From Candidatus Sungiibacteriota bacterium (GTDB lineage Bacteria > Patescibacteriota > Minisyncoccia > Sungbacterales > HO2-52-23): a stretch of DNA of 43,363 bases. The translations under genes and the position numbers were made by a program. Positions 30,043-38,297 of this stretch are shown piece after piece. The notes below the pieces were generated by a model that saw only the letters and a program-made list of their open reading frames with translations, had not been told where the DNA came from and searched no databases. Where the stretch lies: assembly GCA_016186095.1 (NCBI GenBank), contig JACPMG010000023.1, positions 1-43,363 on the forward strand. Direction: 5' to 3'. Every line of letters begins with the position of its first letter. Position 1 is the first letter of the stretch.

Positions 30043-30522
30043 ATGTCAAGACCAAGAGATAGAAGACAAGGTCCACAAATGAGAGAGAAATCTGAGTTTG
30101 ATCAGGGGGTTTTGGATATACGGAGAACAGCGCGGGTGGTCGCAGGCGGACGGCGTTTCAGTTTCCGCGCAACGGTAGTCGTCGGCAACAGAAAAGGACG
30201 AGCAGGAGTAGGCGTCGGTAAGGGGGCAGATGTCGCCGGCGCCATAGAAAAGGCCGCATTTCAGGCCAAGAAGCATCTTATATCAATTCCCATCACCGAC
30301 AAAAAAACGATACCTCATGAGGTCTCGGCAAAATTCTCCGCCGCCCGAATAATTATGAAACCTGCTCGGGAGGGAAGAGGTTTGGTTGCCGGCGGGCCGA
30401 TCAGGACGATAGCCGATCTTGCGGGGATCAAGAATCTTACCGGCAAGATTTTGGGCCGCACGGTAAATAAACTCAATAATGCGAGGGCCACGATGGAAGC
30501 GCTCAAAAAGCTTAAACCCTAA
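30043..30522 (+). CDS. rpsE: Ribosomal protein uS5
   Basis: 159 residues. VLDIRRTARVVAGGRRFSFR, VGNRKGRAGVGVGKG and NNARATMEALKKLKP are diagnostic. It shapes the mRNA entry channel with uS3 and uS4. In most bacteria rpmD (uL30) would follow; here uL15 follows directly, as expected for Patescibacteria. Confidence 0.97.
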   Translation: MSRPRDRRQGPQMREKSEFDQGVLDIRRTARVVAGGRRFSFRATVVVGNRKGRAGVGVGKGADVAGAIEKAAFQAKKHLISIPITDKKTIPHEVSAKFSAARIIMKPAREGRGLVAGGPIRTIADLAGIKNLTGKILGRTVNKLNNARATMEALKKLKP

Positions 30523-30612
30523 GTACACTACGAATTACTAATTATACGAATGTACGAATCGGCAGATAAATCTATTCGTATATTCGTAAAGATTCGTTAT
30601 TCGTAGTAACAC
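30523..30612. repeat. 90-nt fold-back spacer before rplO
   Basis: Outer CACTACGAAT with ATTCGTAGT, inner ATACGAAT with ATTCGTAT. Ends at the rplO ATG. There is no room or frame for uL30. Confidence 0.85.
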
Positions 30613-31035
30613 ATGCAGTTTCATCAACTTTCTGCAAAAACAAAATTTAGAAAAAGCAGGCGGGTGGGTCGTGGCGGTAAGCGCGGCACTTATTCAGGCC
30701 GCGGGATTAAAGGTCAGCGCGCGCGCGCTGGGGCACGGATCAGGCCGGCCGAGCGCGATATTTTGAAAAAAATCCCGAAACTCCGCGGGTATAAATTTAA
30801 ATCGTTTCGGCTGAAACCGGCGGTGATAAACTTTAGCAGGATAGCCAAAAAATTTAAATCCGGCGATCTTGTTTCGCCCGAGAGTTTGTTAAAGGCCGGT
30901 CTTCTTAGTAGAATAAAAGGTAGGGTGCCGGAGATAAAAATACTCGGCGGCGGAGACATGACGAAGAAATTACAATTTAAGGGCGTTACTTTCTCCGCTT
31001 CAGCGCAGAAAAAATTATCAGCAAAAAATGCTTAG
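30613..31035 (+). CDS. rplO: Ribosomal protein uL15
   Basis: 140 residues. RKSRRVGRGGKRGTYSGRGI is the glycine-rich N-terminal tail that threads into the 23S rRNA; VKILGGGDMTKK-like EIKILGGGDMTKKLQFKGV lies near the end. Overlaps secY by 8 nt. Confidence 0.96.
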   Translation: MQFHQLSAKTKFRKSRRVGRGGKRGTYSGRGIKGQRARAGARIRPAERDILKKIPKLRGYKFKSFRLKPAVINFSRIAKKFKSGDLVSPESLLKAGLLSRIKGRVPEIKILGGGDMTKKLQFKGVTFSASAQKKLSAKNA

Positions 31036-32299
31036 AAAGCTAGCACTTCTTTTTTCCGTATCTGACCTTCGTCAAAAGGTATTTTTTATTTTGGCAATGT
31101 TGGCGGTATTCCGGGTAGCTGCGGCCGTGCCTTTGCCGGGCGTGGATCCATCGCGTCTCAAGGCTTTTCTTTCGGGGAACCAATTTTTTGGGCTTTTGAA
31201 TATTTTTTCCGGTGGGGTGCTGGACAATCTATCCGTGGTAATGCTTGGCGTGGGCCCCTATATTACGGCCTCCATTATTATGCAGCTTCTGACCATGATC
31301 ATTCCGCAGCTTAAGGAAATGTATCACGAAGAAGGCGAGGCCGGCCGTGCCAAGTTCAACCAATATTCCCGGCTTCTTACGGTGCCTTTGGCTCTTCTCC
31401 AGTCATATGGGCTTCTAGTACTTCTTATCCGCCAACAGGTGATCCCGCCGCTCGACCTTTTCGGCTACGCGTCCAATATGATCATGGCCACTGCCGGGAC
31501 GCTTTTCCTCATGTGGCTGGGAGAACTAATCACCGAGAAAGGAATTGGCAACGGCGTCTCGCTCATGATTTTCGCCGGTATTGTGAGCGGACTTCCAAGA
31601 GCCATCCAGCAGGAGTTTTTTACTTTTTCTCCGGAGAAATTGCCTTTGTATCTTGCGTTTCTCGTGGTGGGTATTGCGGTCATCGCCGGTGTGGTCATCA
31701 TCTCCGAGGGACAAAGGAATGTACCGGTGTCTTACGCGAAACGCATTCGCGGTATGAGAATGTATGGCGGAGTATCAACGCATCTTCCGCTGCGGGTTAA
31801 TCAGGCTGGCGTCATCCCAATTATTTTTGCCATATCTATTATTTTGTTTCCCGGTCTTATCGGAAGTTTTCTTGCCGGCGTCCCCAATCCATATGTACAG
31901 AGTCTCTCCCGGTTTCTTATACAAATTTTCAACAACCAATGGGCCTATGGAATCGTTTATTTTCTGCTTGTTTTTGTTTTTACTTATTTTTACACCGCAG
32001 TTACGTTTGACCCTAAAGCTATTGCCGATAATATTCAAAAACAAGGAGGTTTTATTTTGGGGATACGTCCGGGCAGGCCGACCGCCGAATTTCTATACAG
32101 CATTTTAAACCGCATAACCCTTGCCGGAGGTATTTTTCTTGGAGCGGTGGCTGTTTTGCCGCTCTTGGTACAGGGCGTTTTTGGCGTACAAACGCTGACC
32201 ATCGGAGGCACCGCGCTCCTCATTGTGGTGTCGGTGGCGTTGGAGACGATGAAGCAGGTTGATGCGCAGCTGGTTATGAGGGAATACGAAAATTTGTGA
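31028..32299 (+). CDS. secY: Protein translocase subunit SecY
   Basis: 423 residues with ten transmembrane segments. Seen: RVAAAVPLPGVDPSRLKAFL, the plug-region LDNLSVVMLGVGPYITASII, LIMW-like FLMWLGELITEKGIGNGVSL, EGQRNVPVSYAKRIRG and the last cytosolic loop. Forms the SecYEG channel for protein export and membrane insertion. Translationally coupled to rplO. A long structured repeat follows its stop. Confidence 0.98.
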   Translation: MLRKLALLFSVSDLRQKVFFILAMLAVFRVAAAVPLPGVDPSRLKAFLSGNQFFGLLNIFSGGVLDNLSVVMLGVGPYITASIIMQLLTMIIPQLKEMYHEEGEAGRAKFNQYSRLLTVPLALLQSYGLLVLLIRQQVIPPLDLFGYASNMIMATAGTLFLMWLGELITEKGIGNGVSLMIFAGIVSGLPRAIQQEFFTFSPEKLPLYLAFLVVGIAVIAGVVIISEGQRNVPVSYAKRIRGMRMYGGVSTHLPLRVNQAGVIPIIFAISIILFPGLIGSFLAGVPNPYVQSLSRFLIQIFNNQWAYGIVYFLLVFVFTYFYTAVTFDPKAIADNIQKQGGFILGIRPGRPTAEFLYSILNRITLAGGIFLGAVAVLPLLVQGVFGVQTLTIGGTALLIVVSVALETMKQVDAQLVMREYENL

Positions 32300-32301
32300 T
32301 C

Positions 32302-32459
32302 GGTGCGGTTCCTCGCCGATACGCTTTTTCCGTACGGCTATCGTCGCCCCAGCGTGGCTCCTCACCTCCCGTATGATGCCTCGCTCTTCCGCCTCCAGCG
32401 GAAACCATGCCCGCTCGGCATCATAAGGCCGGAAAAAGCGTACTGGCCTCGACCGCACC
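32302..32459. repeat. Long structured repeat, copy B
   Basis: Nested arms: GGTGCGGT (32302-32309) with ACCGCACC (32452-32459); TACGCTTTTTCCG (32320-32332) with its exact complement (32430-32442); TATGATGCC (32372-32380) with GGCATCATA (32417-32425); TTCCGC (32387-32392) with GCGGAA (32398-32403). Unpaired blocks match copy A (4956-5089). It starts 2 nt after the secY stop. Confidence 0.8.
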
Positions 32460-32651
32460 TTATTTAGGCGGACATATCTTCAGCGGCCCTTCTGATTCTT
32501 TTCTAAAGGGCGGAGCTCGACCATTCCTTAGTTTTAGTAAATTCCCTGCGGTGGGGGGGAATAAGTATAAGAAGTGTCATGGGGCGTAGGGGAAAATAAA
32601 TAAAAGAGCGACCTCATTTACATGGCGTAGTCAATAGAAACCAAAAGTATA
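32460..32651. other. Non-coding stretch before adk
   Basis: Contains a CGGCCCTT...AAGGGCGG hairpin (32482-32513) and a purine-rich tail with GGGGGGAATAAG and GGGGAAAATAAA. No gene is seen. A TATAAT at 32649-32653 overlaps the adk start codon and cannot serve adk. The region may hold the 3' end of the secY message. Confidence 0.45.
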
Positions 32652-33275
32652 ATGAAAAGCAAATCATTAAAAAATAAATTAACTTTCGTTATATTGGGTC
32701 GCTCCGGGTGTGGAAAGGGGACGCAAGCAAAATTTGTTTTGGAGCGTTTCGGTAAAAACAAAGCGCGACATTTGGAAACTGGACGGTTTTTCAGAGAAAT
32801 TATAGCCAAGTATAAAAATCCCACGACCGAAATTGCCCGCGGGGTTATGGCGCGAGGGCACATTTTTCCGGCTTGGCTTTCCGCATCTACTTGGCTGAAG
32901 CTTGTCGTAGAGGAGGGGATTGCCGATAGACACTGGGTTTTTGACGGCGCGCCTCGCTGGCTTTGGGAGGCTAAGTTGATTGATGAGGTGATGCAATGGC
33001 ATAGCCGGCCGCTGCCTCTTTGTATATACATAGATACATCCCTAAAGGAGGCCACTAGGCGGCTTCTTTTGCGTGGCCGTCCGGATGATAATCGCCAAGC
33101 CATCCGCAATCGAATGAGATTTTTCAGTAAATATGTACTGCCTACGATCAGTTTCTTTAAAAAGGAGGGGCGTCTTATAGAGGTAAATGGCAATATGCCT
33201 CCTGATGTTGTTTGGAAAGAAATAGACCAGAAACTTGCCAAACGCTTGGGGAAGAAATGGCCGCGCAGAAGATGA
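32652..33275 (+). CDS. adk: Adenylate kinase family protein
   Basis: 207 residues. Walker A GRSGCGKGTQAK (about 17-28) matches GxPGSGKGTQ of Adk; ETGRFFREII corresponds to the NMP-binding helix, FDGAPRWLWEAKLIDEV to the DGFPR motif (Phe replaced by Ala), and RGRPDDNRQAIRNRMRFF to the lid-following DDxxxxxxxR. The lid is very short and has no zinc site. Its place between secY and map is the classical position of adk. Catalyses ATP + AMP to 2 ADP. It ends by overlapping map. Confidence 0.85.
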   Translation: MKSKSLKNKLTFVILGRSGCGKGTQAKFVLERFGKNKARHLETGRFFREIIAKYKNPTTEIARGVMARGHIFPAWLSASTWLKLVVEEGIADRHWVFDGAPRWLWEAKLIDEVMQWHSRPLPLCIYIDTSLKEATRRLLLRGRPDDNRQAIRNRMRFFSKYVLPTISFFKKEGRLIEVNGNMPPDVVWKEIDQKLAKRLGKKWPRRR

Positions 33276-34075
33276 TCTCCATAAAAACCGGAGAGGAAAT
33301 AAAAGTTTTGCGGGAAGGAGGAAAGAGGCTTGCCGGGATTCTGGCTGAAGTTGTCGAGGCCGCCAAAGAAGGGGTATCCACTCTTGAATTAGATAGGCTC
33401 GCCGAGAGCCTGATTTTTAAATCCGGCGGCACGCCGTCATTTAAGGGCTATCGTCTTAAAGAAACTAAAATCCCGTATCCGGGCAGTTTATGCGTGTCTG
33501 TAAATGCTGAAGTGGTGCATTCTATTCCTCGGGCCGATAAGATTCTGAAAGAAGGAGATGTGGTGGGGCTTGACATAGGGATGCAATATCCCGGCAAATG
33601 GCAAAAGGCAGATGGCAAATGGCGCGATGGATTATTTACCGATATGGCGGTAACTGTAGGAATCGGGAAAATTTCCAAAGAAGCAGAGCGATTAATAAAA
33701 GCCACCAAAGAAGCGCTTGATAGCGGAATTTACGCGGTGCGTCCCGGAGCTCACGTGGGCGATATCGGCTATGCTGTTCAAAAACATCTTGAAAAAAATA
33801 AATTGGGCATTATCCGGGATCTTGCCGGACACGGCGTAGGATATGAAGTCCACGAGGAGCCATTTATTCCCAATTACGGAAAAGCCGGACAAGGCCCGGA
33901 GTTGAAAGAAGGAATGGTGCTTGCGATTGAGCCTATGGCGACTTTGGGCGACTGGAGAGTGGAATTGCAGGATGATGAATGGACTTTCCGAACGGCAGAC
34001 GGAAGTATGTCCGCCCATTTTGAGCACACGGTGGCGGTGACAGATAAGGGGGTGGAAGTGATTACACTCCCATAG
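33272..34075 (+). CDS. map: Methionine aminopeptidase, type I
   Basis: 267 residues from the ATG at 33272 (MISIKTGEEIKVLREGGKRL), which overlaps the adk stop (ATGA); a start 15 nt earlier with a purine-rich GGGGAAG site is possible. Metal ligands sit in GDVVGLDIGMQY, DGLFTDMAVTVG, AGHGVGYEVHEEPFIPNYG and AIEPMATLG. The substrate His is in SVNAEVVHSIPR. Removes the initiator Met co-translationally. There is an insertion after GMQYPGKW (KADGKWRDG), near the DxxxxxxxxxxD metal motif. Confidence 0.97.
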   Translation: MISIKTGEEIKVLREGGKRLAGILAEVVEAAKEGVSTLELDRLAESLIFKSGGTPSFKGYRLKETKIPYPGSLCVSVNAEVVHSIPRADKILKEGDVVGLDIGMQYPGKWQKADGKWRDGLFTDMAVTVGIGKISKEAERLIKATKEALDSGIYAVRPGAHVGDIGYAVQKHLEKNKLGIIRDLAGHGVGYEVHEEPFIPNYGKAGQGPELKEGMVLAIEPMATLGDWRVELQDDEWTFRTADGSMSAHFEHTVAVTDKGVEVITLP

Positions 34076-34087
34076 TAGAATATAACT

Positions 34088-34486
34088 ATGCGTTATCTTG
34101 GTATCGACTACGGCACGAAGAGGATCGGCATAGCGCTTTCCGATCAAGGCGGGCGGGTCGCTTTCCCTAAAAAAGTAATTGCCAATAGAGGAGGGGAACG
34201 AGCGGTAACGGAGATAAAAACTATAATCGAGCGGGAAAAAGTATCAGAAATTGTGGTGGGATTGCCCGTGTCTCTTGACGGCAGGGAGACCGAAATTATG
34301 AAAGAAGCGCGCCACTTTGCAGAAATTTTACAACAGGGGCTATCCATCCCCGTACATCTAGAGAATGAGATGCTCACCACTCATATGGCCAAGCGGGACG
34401 GGATTAAGAAAGAACACATTGATGAGGCGGCAGCGGCGCTGATTTTACAAGCATACCTGGATAAGCAAAATAGGGCAGAGCGTTGA
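34088..34486 (+). CDS. ruvX: RuvX/YqgF family Holliday junction resolvase-like nuclease
   Basis: 132 residues. YLGIDYGTKRIGIALSD has the first catalytic Asp of the RNase H fold, VVGLPVSLDGRET the Glu/Gly strand, and DEAAAALILQAYLD the last Asp. Family members process pre-16S rRNA 5' ends and can resolve junctions. Position inside a translation-centred operon fits the rRNA role. It replaces infA-rpmJ-rpsM, which follow map in many bacteria. Confidence 0.93.
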   Translation: MRYLGIDYGTKRIGIALSDQGGRVAFPKKVIANRGGERAVTEIKTIIEREKVSEIVVGLPVSLDGRETEIMKEARHFAEILQQGLSIPVHLENEMLTTHMAKRDGIKKEHIDEAAAALILQAYLDKQNRAER

Positions 34487-34543
34487 GCGTTTAGGATTTA
34501 GTTTGCTAAACGCTATACGCTATACGCTAATTGCTAAACGCTT
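34487..34543. repeat. 57-nt fold-back spacer before the glycosyltransferase gene
   Basis: GCGTTTAG pairs with CTAAACGC (twice present), with TATACGC tandem words between. It ends CGCTT at the GTG start codon. Confidence 0.75.
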
Positions 34544-35287
34544 GTGTATCTATCCTGGATCATCCCTACTTATAATGAGGAGAAACGAATAGAAAAGACC
34601 ATCCGCGAGGTGGATGGGTATTTGAGATCAAAAAATTTCCCCGGAGGGTACGAGATTATAGTTTCCGATTCGGCCTCGCGCGATCGTACCGCGGAAATTG
34701 TAAATGATCTCACGCGTGTCATTCCCGGACTCCGGCTGGTAAAAATAGAAAATAAAGGCAAGGGCTGGGCGGTGCATGAAGGGATGATGAGGGTTCTTGG
34801 AGATATACGTCTTTTTGCCGATGCGGATAATTCCGTGTCGCCCGAACAGGCGGAGAAATTTTTGCCATTACTTTGCCAAGGGCAGCGCAGTCAAGGATGT
34901 TTTGACATAGTTATCGGCTCCATTGAAGTCCCGGGGGCTTTTATTGAGGAGAAAGCTCAATGGTACAGGCGATGGCTGGGAAAGGCGGCCAAATATATTA
35001 TTCGTATCGTCTCCGGTCTATGGGATATACATGACAGCCAACGGGGATTTAAATTTTTTACGCGCCGCGCGGCAGAAGCTATTTTTCCCAAACAGACAAT
35101 CTTTGGATGGGGGTTTGACTTTGAGATTTTGCTTATCGGGAGGAGAAATGGGTTTAAGATTAAAGAGATACCGGTTAAATGGATAAATCCGCCGGATTCT
35201 AAAGTAAATCTGAAGGCCTATGCGACCACTCTGCTTGAGCTTTTGAAGATGAAATTTAATGATTTAAGGGGTAGATACCAATCATGA
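34544..35287 (+). CDS. Family 2 glycosyltransferase, dolichyl-phosphate glucosyltransferase-like
   Basis: 247 residues, GTG start. WIIPTYNEEKRIEKTIREV, the metal-binding ADADNSVSPEQ and DSQRGFKFFTRRAAEAIF are typical of GT2 enzymes that move a sugar from a nucleotide donor to a polyprenyl phosphate. It has no C-terminal membrane helices. The next gene, GalT-like, overlaps it by 4 nt, hinting at a joint role in sugar activation and transfer to the cell surface. Confidence 0.88.
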   Translation: MYLSWIIPTYNEEKRIEKTIREVDGYLRSKNFPGGYEIIVSDSASRDRTAEIVNDLTRVIPGLRLVKIENKGKGWAVHEGMMRVLGDIRLFADADNSVSPEQAEKFLPLLCQGQRSQGCFDIVIGSIEVPGAFIEEKAQWYRRWLGKAAKYIIRIVSGLWDIHDSQRGFKFFTRRAAEAIFPKQTIFGWGFDFEILLIGRRNGFKIKEIPVKWINPPDSKVNLKAYATTLLELLKMKFNDLRGRYQS

Positions 35288-36282
35288 GCGGTAAAAAGAA
35301 GTTAATCTCCGAACTTAGGCAGGATTTTGTATCCGGAGAATGGGCGGTGATCGCCACCGGAAGGGGGAAACGTCCTCACGACTTTTTGAAGCAAAAGCGC
35401 GAGCCGTTCCGACAGCCCAAATCCGGCTGTCCTTTTGAGAAATTGCCCGCAGGCGTGCTTGCGGCATATAGTTTGGATGAAGAGTGGCAGGTTGGAGTTA
35501 TTCCCAATAAATATCCCGTTTTTGGGAGGGGAGTGTGTTCATTTTTTCACCGCGTGGGGCCGTATCAATGGGGAGAAGGCGTGGGTTTTCATGAAGTGGT
35601 GATCACCCGCGACCACGAGCGTTCCATAGGCCGGATGAGAATTGAGGAAGTGGAGCTTGTCATCCGCGCCTATCAGGACCGCTATCTTGCTTTGAGAAAT
35701 GACGATTGTGTGGAGTACATATCCATTTTTCACAATCACGGCAAGCTTTCCGGAGCCACAATCTCCCATCCGCATTCACAAATTATCGCGATACCGGTAA
35801 TTCCGCCGGACGTGGGACGCAGTTTACGCGGGTCAGCCGATTTTTTCCATGAGAATAAAACCTGCGTCCATTGCCATCTGCTCAAGTACGAGTTGAAGGT
35901 AAGGGATAGGGTTATTTATGAAAATGATTTTTTCGCGGTTTTAGCGCCGTTTGCTTCTAAGACTGCTTTTGAGATACGTATTTATCCCAAAAGGCACGAG
36001 CCGCATTTTGAAATGATTTTGGCGCAAGAGCGCATGGTTTTGGCAGATGCTTTACGCTCGGCGCTCGCCAAACTTTTTAGGGGCCTTAAGAATCCCGATT
36101 ATAATTTCTTTTTGCATACTGCTCCCATCGCGGATTCAAAGGAATTCCACCACTATCACTGGCATTTTGAAATTTTGCCCAAGACCGCCATCTGGGCCGG
36201 ATTTGAAATCGGCACGGGGATTGAAATATCAACTATTGCTCCGGAGAAGGCGGCGGAGTTTCTCAGGAGAATAAAAATTTGA
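35284..36282 (+). CDS. galT: Galactose-1-phosphate uridylyltransferase-like (GalT/HIT superfamily)
   Basis: 332 residues. HNHGKLSGATISHPHSQIIA carries the HxHxQ nucleophile site; CVHCHLLKYE and FHHYHWHFEILPK match the second half. The N-terminal zinc site is reduced (CPFEK instead of CPxC). GalT moves UMP between UDP-glucose and galactose-1-phosphate. galK and galE are not in the window, so another sugar-1-phosphate may be the substrate. Coupled to the upstream glycosyltransferase gene. Confidence 0.88.
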   Translation: MSGKKKLISELRQDFVSGEWAVIATGRGKRPHDFLKQKREPFRQPKSGCPFEKLPAGVLAAYSLDEEWQVGVIPNKYPVFGRGVCSFFHRVGPYQWGEGVGFHEVVITRDHERSIGRMRIEEVELVIRAYQDRYLALRNDDCVEYISIFHNHGKLSGATISHPHSQIIAIPVIPPDVGRSLRGSADFFHENKTCVHCHLLKYELKVRDRVIYENDFFAVLAPFASKTAFEIRIYPKRHEPHFEMILAQERMVLADALRSALAKLFRGLKNPDYNFFLHTAPIADSKEFHHYHWHFEILPKTAIWAGFEIGTGIEISTIAPEKAAEFLRRIKI

Positions 36283-36353
36283 CTACCAATTACGAATTGT
36301 ACGAATATACGAATGATTCGTAAATTCGTAGGGATTCGTTATTCGTAGTATTT
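36283..36353. repeat. 71-nt fold-back spacer before tpiA
   Basis: AATTACGAAT and TACGAATATACGAAT face ATTCGTAAATTCGTAG and ATTCGTTATTCGTAG. Ends at the tpiA ATG. Same word family as 28217-28286 and 30523-30612. Confidence 0.8.
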
Positions 36354-37115
36354 ATGCGTAAACCCTTAATTATAGCCAACTGGAAAGCTAACCCTGATTC
36401 TCCGGGACGGGCTTTGTTGCTCGCGCAAAAAATTGAGAGGGGAATATCGTCAATTCGCAATTCGGAGGTGGTAATCGCACCGCCTTTCCCGTTTATTCCG
36501 TTGGTCGGCGGAGTGTTGAAACGAGTCAAGCTCGGTGCGCAGGACGCATTTTGGGCAGACGGTCCGTATACCGGTGAGGTTTCAGGACGGCAGTTAAAAA
36601 ATATCGGAGTTCAGTATGTCATTATTGGGCATTCAGAGCGGAGGATACATCTTGGTGAGACGGACGAACTTATAAATAAAAAAGTTCGGGCGCTGCTTGA
36701 ACATGGTATGAGCCCGGTTCTTTGCATCGGCGAGCGCGAGAGAAGCGAGGTAGCGATTCCGGCTATTGTCGGGGAACAGCTGAAAAAAGCTCTTGAGGAG
36801 GTCAGAAAAAGCCATCTTAAAAATTTGGTGGTCGCCTACGAGCCCATTTGGGCGATTTCCACCATGCCGGGCGCCCGACCAGACACTCCGGATAATGCTT
36901 TTCGTGCCATGGTTTATATCCGTAAAATTATTGCCGGCCTTTATGGTAGTAAAGCAGCGGGCGTTGTCCGGATAATTTATGGAGGATCGGTAAACGATAA
37001 AAATATTGTATCTTTTCTCCGTGACGGAAAAATGGAGGGGGCGTTGGTCGGCGGCGCCAGTCTTCGCCCGGACGAATTTATTAGTATCGTGAAAAAGGCG
37101 GCTAAAGTAAAGTGA
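36354..37115 (+). CDS. tpiA: Triosephosphate isomerase
   Basis: 253 residues. IIANWKANP (catalytic Lys), IGHSERR (His), VVAYEPIWAI (Glu) and IIYGGSVNDKN (phosphate loop) are all present. Interconverts dihydroxyacetone phosphate and glyceraldehyde-3-phosphate. Its stop overlaps the GTG start of pgk (GTGA), so two successive lower-glycolysis enzymes are made together. Confidence 0.97.
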   Translation: MRKPLIIANWKANPDSPGRALLLAQKIERGISSIRNSEVVIAPPFPFIPLVGGVLKRVKLGAQDAFWADGPYTGEVSGRQLKNIGVQYVIIGHSERRIHLGETDELINKKVRALLEHGMSPVLCIGERERSEVAIPAIVGEQLKKALEEVRKSHLKNLVVAYEPIWAISTMPGARPDTPDNAFRAMVYIRKIIAGLYGSKAAGVVRIIYGGSVNDKNIVSFLRDGKMEGALVGGASLRPDEFISIVKKAAKVK

Positions 37116-38251
37116 AACTTCGTACGCTCCAAGATGCGCCTATAAAAAAAGGAACGCGCGTGATTGTGCGCGCCGATTTTGATGTAGTAACCGGGAGGAT
37201 AGAAGATAATTTTAAAATACGCGAGTGTCTAGCCACTATACGTTTTGTGTTAAGAAAGGGCGGGCGAGTGCGTATTGTATCTCATCTCGGGCGTCCGCAT
37301 GGCGTAATCGTGCGGCGACTCTCTATGAAATCCATCGCCCAATATCTTGGGAAACTTCTGGGGCGGCGCGTTTTTTTTATCAGCGATCCGCTGTCGCGGA
37401 AGATTTTCCAAAGATATGATTCTCTCTCCGATATACTTTTTTTTGAGAATATCCGTTTCTGGCCCGGAGAGGAAAAAAATAATACCCGATTTGCCTCTGA
37501 CTTGGCCAAATGGGGCGATCTGTATGTAAATGAAGCGTTTGCCGATTCCCATCGAACTCATGCCTCTGTGGTCGCTTTGCCAAAACAATTGTCTTCTTTT
37601 GCCGGATTTCAGACGGAAGAAGAGACAGCGTTCCTAAATAGAGCGCTACAAAGAGCGTCTAAAGCCGTCGTAGTGATCGGCGGCGTGAAGCTGGAGACAA
37701 AAATCCCCGTGATAACCCGGTTTCTTGACAGAGGGAGTACGGTATTTGTCGGGGGAGCGCCGGCTAATACGTTTTTTTTGGCTCGCGGAATGAGGGTGGG
37801 GAAATCACTGGTTGAGCCGGCGTTCCTTAAAAAGGTCGCCTCTTTGCTCAAGAATAAAAAGTGTATTCTTCCGACTGATCTTTTAGTCGGGAAAGGAAAA
37901 GGGTTCCCCACGAGGGTTATATCTGCGCATGACCATCTGCGGCCGAGCGAAATGATTCTTGACGTAGGTCAGGAGACTGCTCAACATTTCGGCCCAGTAT
38001 TTAAGAGCGTACGGACGATTGTTTGGAACGGACCCGTGGGAATTGCCGAACAGTATCCCAAGGGGACTTACGCGCTTGCTAGGGCCGTGGCGCGGGCGCG
38101 AGGTTTAAAAATTGTTGGCGGCGGAGACACGATTGCTTTTTTGAGAAAGTACAGCATGCTGAAAGGATTTTCCCACGTGTCTACGGGCGGAGGTGCGATG
38201 CTTGAGTTTTTGGCTGGTAAAAAATTGCCGGGGATTGAAGTACTAAGGTAA
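37112..38251 (+). CDS. pgk: Phosphoglycerate kinase
   Basis: 379 residues, GTG start; slightly short for the family (about 390-400). VIVRADFDVVTGRIEDNFKI, VSHLGRPHG, FFENIRFWPGE, NEAFADSHRTHAS, VWNGPVGIAEQYPKGT, GGGDTIAF and HVSTGGGAMLEFLAG give both substrate sites. Makes ATP from 1,3-bisphosphoglycerate. Family proteins usually have VDFNVP in the first motif; here ADFDVV is a mild variant. Confidence 0.97.
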   Translation: MKLRTLQDAPIKKGTRVIVRADFDVVTGRIEDNFKIRECLATIRFVLRKGGRVRIVSHLGRPHGVIVRRLSMKSIAQYLGKLLGRRVFFISDPLSRKIFQRYDSLSDILFFENIRFWPGEEKNNTRFASDLAKWGDLYVNEAFADSHRTHASVVALPKQLSSFAGFQTEEETAFLNRALQRASKAVVVIGGVKLETKIPVITRFLDRGSTVFVGGAPANTFFLARGMRVGKSLVEPAFLKKVASLLKNKKCILPTDLLVGKGKGFPTRVISAHDHLRPSEMILDVGQETAQHFGPVFKSVRTIVWNGPVGIAEQYPKGTYALARAVARARGLKIVGGGDTIAFLRKYSMLKGFSHVSTGGGAMLEFLAGKKLPGIEVLR

Positions 38252-38260
38252 TAATCTGCG

Positions 38261-38297
38261 ATACTAATATACCAATGCATACTAATAATACTAATAG
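38261..38297. repeat. Left TACTAATA-type inverted repeat at the GxxExxY gene
   Basis: GCGATACTAATATACC, then ATACTAATAATACTAATAG. The complement lies at 38679-38706 (ATTAGTATTATTAGTATA...GTATCG). Its right half is translated as HTNNTN of the GxxExxY protein. Confidence 0.65.

Noticed and set aside
30523-30612. A missing or very short uL30 (rpmD) gene between rpsE and rplO
   Set aside because: The gap is 90 nt of palindromic DNA; uL30 needs about 180 nt. Absence of uL30 is known for Patescibacteria.
32649-32654. TATAAT as promoter of adk
   Set aside because: It overlaps the ATG at 32652, so transcription would begin inside the gene and there is no later in-frame start before the P-loop.
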